NCBI GenBank assembly: GCA_035715725.1
Contig: DASTKT010000036.1
Span: 1-11,069, forward strand
Source: JADGGV01 sp035715725
GTDB taxonomy: Bacteria; Gemmatimonadota; Gemmatimonadetes; Longimicrobiales; RSA9
Direction: 5' to 3'
Length of the DNA stretch: 11,069 nucleotides
A program made the translations under genes and the position numbers. The notes beneath the pieces are model-generated. The model was given only the letters and a program-made list of their open reading frames with translations. It had not been told where the DNA came from and did no database searches. Below, one piece after another: positions 6,537 through 11,069 of the stretch (positions are counted from its first letter, which is position 1; every line of letters begins with the position of its first letter).

Positions 6537-6690
6537 TGCCCCGCCCCCGCCCGCCGTTGCACCCGCCGTGGGCCCGCGCCCGCGCTCGCGCCTGCCCCCG
6601 CCCGCCGTCCCCGCCCCCACCCGCCGTCGGACCCGCAGTGGTCCCACCCTCGCCCTCGCCCCAGCCCCCGCCCGCCGTCCCCGCCCGCAG
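6537..6690. repeat. Right arm of the long inverted repeat, C-rich on the plus strand
   Basis: This arm is complementary in order to 6051-6196. The landmark AGTGGTCCC at 6637-6645 pairs with GGGACCACT at 6095-6103. The inner end CCCGCCGTTGCACCCGCCGT pairs with the ACGGCGGGAGCACGGCGGG-type sequence beside the core. Together the arms bracket a 340 bp core and could fold into a very long stem or represent terminal repeats of a small non-autonomous element. No transposase is present in the window. Confidence 0.75.
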
Positions 6691-6975
6691 TCATATCCGT
6701 TCCCGCAGTTCCGACCTCCTCCTGACCGCTTACATTACGCCGCGGCCTGCGGCGGATGGGGATCCACGACGTCGCCCGGGAGCCGTGCGACCTCGCCGCC
6801 GGCCCCGACACGCTCGAGGAGATGCCACGGGTCTTGCAGGCGCGGGCGAAGCTCCGCGGCCCGAGCGCCGCGATGGAGTCGAACTCGGCAGAGGGTGGCG
6901 GATGCTGGCGAATGGCGAAGCGATCGCGACGGTGGCCCGGCGCGGCGTGGCGGCGGCCGGGGCCGGGAGCCTTCC
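6691..6975. other. Gap before the methyltransferase gene, no convincing gene
   Basis: This stretch starts with a less GC-rich patch (TCATATCCGTTCCCGCAGTT at 6691-6710, and CCGCTTACATTACGCC at 6727-6742), a possible promoter area with no clean hexamer pair. A small plus-strand frame from the ATG at 6756 (MGIHDVAREPCDLAAGPDTL...) and its minus-strand counterpart are both open, but neither shows a recognisable domain. The small plus frame runs through the methyltransferase start, so it is probably a GC-driven open frame. GCCGCGGCCTGCGGCGG at 6741-6757 is a small imperfect palindrome. Confidence 0.4.
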
Positions 6976-7812
6976 ATGAACCGCAGCCGTGAGCCGGCGG
7001 GCGCGCTGGACGACCTGCAGCGCTACTACGCCGCCGGGGCCGAGGCGGAACGCCTGAGCCTCGGCGCGGGCCAGCTCGAGCGGGCGCGCACGCAGGAGAT
7101 CCTCGCCCGATTCCTTCCACCGCCTCCCGCCCGCGTGCTGGATGTCGGAGGCGGCACGGGCGTCTATTCGCTCTGGCTGCTCGGGAGGGGCTACGAGGTC
7201 GAGCTGATCGATCCGGTTCCGCTTCACGTCGAGCAGGCGACGGCGGCGTTCGAGGCCGCGGGCCTGCCCCACGCCGTCGCGCGGCTGGGGGATGCCCGCC
7301 GGCTCGACCAGGCGGACGGGAGCGTCGATGCGGCGCTGCTCCTCGGCCCGCTCTACCACCTGACCGAGCGCGCCGACCGGCTGGCCGCGTTGGGTGAGGT
7401 CCGGCGCGTGCTGCGCCCCGGAGGGGTCCTCGTCGCCGCCGCGATCTCCCGCTTCGCGTCGCTGCTCGACGGCTACGCGCGCGACCTCGTCGGCGACCCG
7501 GCGTTCGTGGAGATCGTGGAGCGGGATCTGCGGGACGGGCAGCACCGCAATCCGACGGCGCGCCCGGACTACTTCACCACCGCGTTCTTCCACCGCCCGC
7601 GGCAGTTGCGCGAAGAGGTCGAGGCGGCCGGCCTGATCGTCGATGCCCTCCTGGCCGTCGAGGGGCCCTTCTGGATTCCCGGCGGCTTCGATGCGCTCTG
7701 GGCCGATCCCGCCCGCAGGCAGCGGCTCCTGGAGTTCCTGCGGCGGATCGAGACCGAGGAGTCGCTGCTCGGCGTGAGCGCGCACCTGCTGGTGGTTGCA
7801 CGAAAGGCGTAG
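6976..7812 (+). CDS. Class I SAM-dependent methyltransferase
   Basis: This start gives 278 residues. The ATG at 6976 follows GGGAG (6965-6969) by six bases. The frame is open far upstream into the repeat region, but homology-like sequence begins only at MNRSREPAGALDDLQRYYAA, so this ATG is chosen. Motif I is VLDVGGGTGVYSLWL (residues about 54-68), the SAM-binding glycine loop, followed by the acidic EVELIDP (residue 79 region). Then come LGDARRLD (about 104-111) and DAALLLGPLYHLTERADRLA (motif IV, about 118-137), with RRVLRPGGVLVAA as motif VI. The C-terminal part, with DYFTTAFFHRPRQLREEVEAAG and a WIPGGFD segment, is typical of stand-alone small-molecule methyltransferases of the UbiE/Methyltransf_11-25 kind. 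The acceptor is unknown and no pathway partner sits beside it. It is soluble and cytosolic by appearance. Confidence 0.88.
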   Translation: MNRSREPAGALDDLQRYYAAGAEAERLSLGAGQLERARTQEILARFLPPPPARVLDVGGGTGVYSLWLLGRGYEVELIDPVPLHVEQATAAFEAAGLPHAVARLGDARRLDQADGSVDAALLLGPLYHLTERADRLAALGEVRRVLRPGGVLVAAAISRFASLLDGYARDLVGDPAFVEIVERDLRDGQHRNPTARPDYFTTAFFHRPRQLREEVEAAGLIVDALLAVEGPFWIPGGFDALWADPARRQRLLEFLRRIETEESLLGVSAHLLVVARKA

Positions 7813-7901
7813 CCGGCGCCCGGCCTCCATCTCCGCCCGCCGAGCCCGGCTGCGCCGCGTCACGGGTCCCACCGGATCGAGATGTGCCGGTGCTCCAGCG
7901 G

Positions 7902-8160
7902 TCAGGCGACCCTCTCGGAGTGGACCGCATGCCCTCGATAGCGGAAGAACCACGCCGATCAGCACGCTCGCACCATCCAGCAGCGCGTGCGCAATCGCCA
8001 GCGGAACCACCCGGCGAAGTCGCAGATACAAAAGCGTCAAGAAGACCGCATACGGCACCGGCGACACCAGGCGGAAGACCATGAACCTCGCATCAGCACG
8101 CCATAGAGGGCGGCCGGCAATGGTAGGGGTCCAAAGAAGTACGGTGGCGCAGGCGTCGCG
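7902..8160 (-). pseudogene. Remnant of a CPBP-type intramembrane protease-like gene, truncated and frameshifted
   Basis: The minus strand encodes LWTPTIAGRPLWRADARFMV (about 8142-8080), then FRLVSPVPYAVFLTLLYLRL, then RRVVPLAIAHALLDGASVLI. This has the look of the last two membrane segments of CPBP/Abi-type proteins, with 'LYLR.RR..PL..AH...D' holding the final conserved histidine. The frame then runs into the methyltransferase region without a sensible end. A neighbouring frame reads WFFRYRGHAVHSERVA and stops at a TGA (plus-strand 7902-7904), as a natural C-terminus would, so one frameshift near 7945-7955 is likely. The upstream EExxxR motif and earlier helices are absent, and sequence before about 8160 is unrelated. 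An ATG at 8082 exists but has no good ribosome-binding site. Family assignment is by motif memory only. Confidence 0.55.
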
Positions 8161-8209
8161 GGATCGTGCACGGTAGCGACAGCATCTCGCCGCGCGTAGG
8201 CTCCAGAGC

Positions 8210-8788
8210 ATGACCGACCGACCCTACTTCCTCACCACTCCCCGCCTCGGCTTCCGCTCCTGGCGCGCGGGCGACATGGACCTCGCCCTGAGCCTCTGGG
8301 GCGATCCACGGGTGATGGCGCTCATCGACGGCCGCGGGCAACCCGGCCGCGAAGAGGTGCACGAGCGGCTCGAGCGGGAGTTGCGCAACGGGCGGGAGCT
8401 CGGGATCCAGTACTGGCCGATCTTCTCGCTGGAGTCCGGTGAGCTCGTCGGCTGCGCGGGGCTCAAGCCGTACGACGTCTCGCGCGGGCTCTACGAGATG
8501 GGCTATCACCTGCGGCCGGAGTTCTGGGGCGCGGGGTACGCGACGGAGGCGGCGCGCGCCGTCGTCGCGTACGCGTTCGCGACGATCAGGCCCGCGGCGC
8601 TGCTGGCGGGGCATCACCCCGAGAACTACGCCTCGAAGCGGGTACTCGAAAAGCTCGGCTTCATCTACCTGCGCGACGAGCTCTACGCCGCGGCCGGGCG
8701 CATGGACCCGATCTACGAACTGAAGCCGCCGGCGGTGGGGAACCGACGGGAACGAGGAGGCGACGCATGCGGCCGCGGGTCTCGGTGA
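8210..8788 (+). CDS. GNAT-family N-acetyltransferase (RimJ/RimL-like, Acetyltransf_3)
   Basis: The protein has 192 residues from the ATG at 8210. The start is set by the typical N-terminus YFLTTPRLGFRSWRAGDMDL, the 'L.T.RL.LR....D' opening of this subgroup. No strong Shine-Dalgarno precedes it. The acetyl-CoA loop is RPEFWGAGYATEAARAVVAY (residues about 102-121, an R..GxGYA variant), followed by HHPENYASKRVLEKLGF (about 135-151), the 'N..S..VLEKLGF' motif. It would transfer an acetyl group from acetyl-CoA to an amino group; the substrate could be a ribosomal-protein N-terminus, an antibiotic-like amine or a small metabolite. The last 20 or so residues beyond 'YELKPP' extend past the fold and overlap the next gene by 22 bases, which suggests translational coupling with the VOC gene. 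It is about the usual family length. Confidence 0.88.
   Translation: MTDRPYFLTTPRLGFRSWRAGDMDLALSLWGDPRVMALIDGRGQPGREEVHERLERELRNGRELGIQYWPIFSLESGELVGCAGLKPYDVSRGLYEMGYHLRPEFWGAGYATEAARAVVAYAFATIRPAALLAGHHPENYASKRVLEKLGFIYLRDELYAAAGRMDPIYELKPPAVGNRRERGGDACGRGSR
8755..8761 (+). promoter_or_regulatory. Shine-Dalgarno site of the VOC gene inside the acetyltransferase gene
   Basis: GAGGAGG lies five bases before the ATG at 8767 and within the C-terminal codons of the upstream gene. This supports coupled translation and the chosen start. Confidence 0.7.
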
Positions 8789-9183
8789 TCACGCTCGGGG
8801 TCGACGACCTGGAGCGGGCCGTCCGGTTCTACCGCGATGGACTGGGACTCCCGACGGAGGGGATCGTCGGGACGGAGTTCGAGCACGGCGCCGTCGCCTT
8901 CTTCGAGCTGGAGGGCGGGCTGCGGCTGGCGCTCTGGGCACGCGACGACATCGCGTACGACGTCGGGATCCCGCGGAGCGCGCCGAGCCCGACCGACCTC
9001 GGCCTCGGCCACAACGTGGCGAGCCGCGAGGAGGTCGACCGCGTCATGGCCGAGGCGGAGCGGGCCGGCGCGAAGGTCCTGAAGCCGGCGGCGCCCACGT
9101 TCTGGGGCGGATACGCCGGCTACTTCCAGGATCCCGACCAGCACGTCTGGGAGGTGGTGTTCAATCCCGCATGGCCGGTGTAG
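8767..9183 (+). CDS. VOC-family (glyoxalase/dioxygenase-fold) protein
   Basis: The protein has 138 residues. The ATG at 8767 is preceded by GAGGAGG at 8755-8761, a good ribosome-binding site embedded in the end of the acetyltransferase gene. The N-terminal half is VSVITLGVDDLERAVRFYRDGLGLPTEG, the classic VOC beta-alpha opening. The second module carries LGHNVASREEVDRVMAEAER and the end YFQDPDQHVWEVVFNP. His82 (LGHNV) and Glu129 (WEVVFNP) are in positions where VOC metal ligands often lie. The first-strand ligand position holds Thr rather than His ('VITLG'), so metal binding may be incomplete. Members include glyoxalases, fosfomycin-type resistance proteins and binding proteins; no specific activity can be assigned. 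It is probably co-transcribed with the acetyltransferase. Confidence 0.88.
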   Translation: MRPRVSVITLGVDDLERAVRFYRDGLGLPTEGIVGTEFEHGAVAFFELEGGLRLALWARDDIAYDVGIPRSAPSPTDLGLGHNVASREEVDRVMAEAERAGAKVLKPAAPTFWGGYAGYFQDPDQHVWEVVFNPAWPV

Positions 9184-9457
9184 GCAAAGGCCCATGCATC
9201 GACCCGGGAACCGCGCCGACCCGGTCACCCCCCTGCGCGGCTCCCCGCGTCCTCGCCCCCGGCGCCACGTACTGCGCCGGGTTCGGCTCGAACAGCTCGA
9301 CCAGATTCCCGGAGGGGTTCTGGAGCAGGATCTGCGTGCCGCCGACGCCCTGCACCACGTCCGTGCGGAACGTGGACCCGGCCGACTTCAGCCGCGATAC
9401 GGTGCCGTCCAAGTCGGCGTCCACGTCGTCGACGATGTAGCGGAAGCAGGCGGCCAT
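9161..9457 (-). pseudogene. Internally deleted VOC-family gene
   Basis: The open frame of 98 codons plus stop begins at the ATG at plus-strand 9455-9457, with GGGGAGAG just upstream. It encodes MAACFRYIVDDVDADLDGTV, then SRLKSAGSTFRTDVVQGVGG and TQILLQNPSGNLVELFEP. In the usual VOC layout MA..FRYIVDDVDAAI.FYT is the first module, and V.DLDATV.RL..AG..FR.DVV.G.GG.QILL.DPSGN.VELFEP closes the second, with about 60 or more residues between. Here the first module runs straight into the second at the shared V-DD-(V/L)-DA motif, so the strands carrying the other metal ligands are missing. The frame is intact and a ribosome-binding site survives, so a short product could still be made. The tail after ELFEPNPAQY looks random and crosses 23 bases into the convergent VOC gene. 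It lies 37 bases downstream of the M42 gene and is probably co-transcribed with it. Confidence 0.7.
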
Positions 9458-9494
9458 TTCTCTCCCCTCGCCCGGATCGGACGACCCGGCGCGC

Positions 9495-10655
9495 TCAGCT
9501 CGCCGGGGGCGTGAAGTCGCGCAGGTCCCGGACCGTGGCGGCGTCGAGGCGCTGCAGGATCGCGACGAGCAGGTCCACCATGCGGTCGAAGTCGGCGCGG
9601 TCGACGACGCCGTTGTGGGCGTGGGTGTAGCGCACCGGGACGACGAGGTTGACCGTGGGCACGCCGCCGATCGCCTTCTGGATCTCGGCGGAGTCGTCGC
9701 CGTAGCCCTGCACGAGGTCGAGCTGGAGCGGGATCCCCTTCTGCTGCGCGACATCCTTGACCAGCGCGACGAACTTGCGGTTCGGGAGCTGCGACGAGTC
9801 GTAGAGGAAGAGGCCGGGGCCGGCGCCGAGGCGCGCCTGCGTCTCCTCGGGGTGGGCGCCGGGCGCGTCGCCGGCGACGCCGCCCTCCAGCGCGATGCCG
9901 ACGTCGGGGCGGACCACCTCGGCGGCGGTGTGCGCGCCGCGCAGCCCGACCTCCTCCTGCGTCGTCGCCACGTAGAAGAGCTGGTTCGGGTGCGAGCCGG
10001 ACGCCGTGCGGCGCATCGCCTCGAGCAGCACGGCCAGGCCGATGCGGTCGTCCCACGCCTTGCCGACGTAGCGCTGGCCGCCGGCCGCGACGTAGAACGG
10101 CGCGTCGGGAACGACCGGGTCGCCGGGGGAGATCCCGAGCGCGCGCACCTCGTCGGCGGTGCGGGCGCCGACGTCGAGGAAGACGGCGTCGCGCGGGTAG
10201 ACGCGGCCGCGCTCGTCGGCCGGGACGACGTGCACGTCGCGAATCCCGGTGACGGCGCGCACCGGGCCGCGCGAGCCGATGATCACCCAGCGCTGGTCGA
10301 CGAGCGCCTGGTCGAGCCAGCCGCCCAGCATCTGCATGCTGAGGAAGCCGTTCGGTGTGACGCGCCGGACCATCCCGCCCAGCTCGTCCATGTGGGCGTC
10401 GATCATGACGCGCGGCCCCGAGTCGCCCTGGCGTGCGACGACGGAGCCCATGCCGTCGTACTCGATCCTGGCGGCGTACGGCTTCATCTGCCCGACGACG
10501 ATCGCGCGGACCGGCTCCTCGAAGCCGGGCGGTCCGGGCGCGTCGGCCAGCGTGCGGAGCAGCTCGATCGTGCGGTCCGCCTGCTGCGCGCACAGCGAGG
10601 CTGCGACGGTCGCGACGAGGGCGGCGGCGAGGGCCAGCGGCAGCGTTCGTCTCAT
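9495..10655 (-). CDS. Secreted M42-family metallopeptidase (glutamyl aminopeptidase/TET-like)
   Basis: The protein has 386 residues from the ATG at plus-strand 10653-10655. Residues 1-24 are a Sec signal (MRRTLPLALAAALVATVAAS followed by LCAQ). M42 di-zinc features are IDAHMDELG (His88, Asp90), GKAWDDRIG (bridging Asp202), TTQEEVGLRGA (catalytic Glu234, Glu235), IALEGGVAGDAPG (Glu257 where the family normally has Asp) and RYTHAHNGVVD (His345). A PDZ-like insert of M42 enzymes fits residues about 95-195 ('GFLSMQMLGGW...GRVYPRDAVFLDVGA'). Family members are aminopeptidases that trim peptides, usually as cytosolic dodecameric shells; an exported member is less usual and would act on extracellular or periplasmic peptides. 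The Asp-to-Glu swap keeps a carboxylate, so activity is likely but its metal preference may differ. The Shine-Dalgarno is weak (GGAACGAG). The shortened VOC gene follows 37 bases downstream. Confidence 0.9.
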   Translation of the reverse strand: MRRTLPLALAAALVATVAASLCAQQADRTIELLRTLADAPGPPGFEEPVRAIVVGQMKPYAARIEYDGMGSVVARQGDSGPRVMIDAHMDELGGMVRRVTPNGFLSMQMLGGWLDQALVDQRWVIIGSRGPVRAVTGIRDVHVVPADERGRVYPRDAVFLDVGARTADEVRALGISPGDPVVPDAPFYVAAGGQRYVGKAWDDRIGLAVLLEAMRRTASGSHPNQLFYVATTQEEVGLRGAHTAAEVVRPDVGIALEGGVAGDAPGAHPEETQARLGAGPGLFLYDSSQLPNRKFVALVKDVAQQKGIPLQLDLVQGYGDDSAEIQKAIGGVPTVNLVVPVRYTHAHNGVVDRADFDRMVDLLVAILQRLDAATVRDLRDFTPPAS

Positions 10656-10700
10656 GACTCGTTCCGGGGTGTTGCGGGACGCGACGGGTGTGTGGGCACG

Positions 10701-10728
10701 AATATAAACCAGGACATCTGCGACGGAA
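10701..10728 (-). promoter_or_regulatory. Candidate promoter of the M42 gene
   Basis: On the minus strand TATATT (plus-strand 10701-10706) is the strongest -10-like hexamer near the gene and sits about 45 bases before its ATG. A poor -35 candidate TTCCGT (10723-10728) is 16 bases upstream. The AT-rich patch stands out in a 73% GC background, but the -35 match is only partial. Confidence 0.4.
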
Positions 10729-10760
10729 CGAAGGCGGCTGCGAGCGAGCGGCGACCGGGC

Positions 10761-10789
10761 TTGCGACAGGGTAGAATGGTAGCTAACAT
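10761..10789 (+). promoter_or_regulatory. Sigma-70-like promoter of the VapB-like gene
   Basis: TTGCGA (10761-10766) and TAACAT (10784-10789) are separated by 17 bases, each matching four of six consensus positions. This puts the transcript start near 10796 and leaves a leader of about 22 bases to the GTG at 10818. The -10 box lies inside the operator palindrome. Confidence 0.6.
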
Positions 10790-10794
10790 TCTAC
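10771..10794. promoter_or_regulatory. Operator-like 24-bp palindrome before the VapB-like gene
   Basis: GTAGAATG-GTAGCTAA-CATTCTAC has perfect 8-bp outer arms and an inner TAGCTA palindrome, so 11 of 12 base pairs match. It overlaps the spacer and -10 box of the promoter. Antitoxins of this class normally bind such palindromes as dimers to repress their own operon, which fits its position. Confidence 0.75.
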
Positions 10795-10805
10795 CGCTCA
10801 ACCAT

Positions 10806-10811
10806 GGGAGG
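10806..10811 (+). promoter_or_regulatory. Shine-Dalgarno site deciding the GTG start of the VapB-like gene
   Basis: GGGAGG lies six bases before the GTG at 10818. An ATG at 10804 is out of frame with the antitoxin, so the GTG is the start. Confidence 0.75.
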
Positions 10812-10817
10812 CGACTC

Positions 10818-11069
10818 GTGAGCGAGAAGACGCTCAACATCAAGAATCCGGAGACGGCCCGGCTTGCCCGGCGGCTTGCGGCGCATGAGGGGACGAGCAT
10901 AACGGAAGCCATCACCAACGCCTTGCGGGAACGGCTCGAGCGGCTGGAGAAGCCTGCGAGCACGGCGGCGGCGAGGGCGGGCGTGGGCCGTATTCAGGCC
11001 ATGGTGGCCGCGTTGCCGGAGCGTGACGAGAGGACGAGCGACGAGGTCCTGGGATACGACGAGTACGGC
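10818..11069 (+). CDS. vapB: VapB-like antitoxin (Rv0623/PSK-transcription-factor family), 3' end cut by the window
   Basis: 84 codons run to the last base with no stop. The sequence starts (V)SEKTLNIKNPETARLARRLA, continues AHEGTSITEAITNALRERLE, and near the end has ALPERDERTSDEVLGYDEYG. The opening '(A)LNIKN.E...LAR.LA...G.S.TEA...AL.ERL' and the closing 'LP..D.R..DEILGYDE.G' are the signature of the Rv0623/PSK family of type II antitoxins. The N-terminal half is the DNA-binding and dimerising part, and the 'DE(V/I)LGYDE.G' end binds the toxin. About 5 or fewer residues are probably missing. By rule of the family a VapC PIN-domain ribonuclease gene should follow just downstream, outside this window. 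The operon is expected to be autoregulated through the palindrome at 10771-10794. Confidence 0.9.
   Translation, partial: MSEKTLNIKNPETARLARRLAAHEGTSITEAITNALRERLERLEKPASTAAARAGVGRIQAMVAALPERDERTSDEVLGYDEYG

Noticed and set aside
6139..6975. N-terminal extension of the methyltransferase through the repeat region
   Set aside because: The sequence is Pro/Arg-rich repeat translation with no fold. The ATG at 6976 has its own ribosome-binding site and the domain starts there.
6756..6992. Small plus-strand frame MGIHDVAREPCDLAAGPDTL...
   Set aside because: No recognisable motif, overlaps the methyltransferase start, and the opposite strand is equally open, so there is not enough to call a gene.
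10589..10655. Lipoprotein signal on the M42 protein (Cys22)
   Set aside because: The residue before the Cys is Leu (ASLC), which does not fit the lipobox. A normal Sec cleavage after CAQ is more likely.

Overview
The window is about 73% GC and reads like an accessory-rich stretch of a Gemmatimonadota-type chromosome, though this placement is an inference. The grounds are the extreme GC at third codon positions, Sec signal peptides ending in 'AAQ' or 'CAQ', a three-domain kinase/M23/aminotransferase fusion, and degenerate G-rich repeats invading genes. No rRNA, tRNA, CRISPR array, transposase or phage gene was seen.

Layout. Bases 1-363 hold the tail of a phosphodiesterase/nucleotide pyrophosphatase-type enzyme of the alkaline phosphatase superfamily. 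Bases 531-3791 encode a 1086-residue fusion: an aminoglycoside-phosphotransferase-fold kinase, an M23 (LytM) peptidase domain and a class III PLP aminotransferase-fold domain of the phospho-lyase type. Its stop codon overlaps the GTG start of a secreted SH3-domain protein (3788-4810). A secreted polysaccharide-deacetylase-family enzyme faces it on the minus strand (4959-5915).

The next kilobase (5916-6975) has no convincing intact gene. It is built around a large inverted repeat with arms of roughly 145-155 bp (about 6051-6196 and 6537-6690). The 340 bp core carries three 17-bp tandem copies, a perfect hairpin and what may be a decayed coiled-coil gene.

Then come a SAM methyltransferase (6976-7812), a broken CPBP-type membrane protease remnant on the minus strand (7902-8160), a GNAT acetyltransferase overlapping a VOC/glyoxalase-fold gene (8210-9183), an internally deleted VOC gene (9161-9457, minus) and a secreted M42-type metallopeptidase (9495-10655, minus). 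The right edge holds a VapB-like antitoxin (10818 to the end, cut) with a well-formed promoter/operator.

How the genes may work together. The fusion plausibly couples phosphorylation of a small amino-alcohol substrate to PLP-dependent elimination of the phosphate. This is the logic of animal hydroxylysine kinase plus phospho-hydroxylysine lyase, here with a cell-wall-peptidase-like domain in the middle. The SH3 and deacetylase neighbours suggest an envelope theme but are not proof of a pathway. The rest is a patchwork of small single-function genes, two broken genes and repeats, as in a turnover-prone accessory region.

The two most unusual signals are (1) a palindromic G-rich repeat family present three times within the fusion gene, always in frame, at a kinase loop, at a domain linker and across the stop/start junction with the next gene; and (2) the long inverted-repeat element at 6051-6690.
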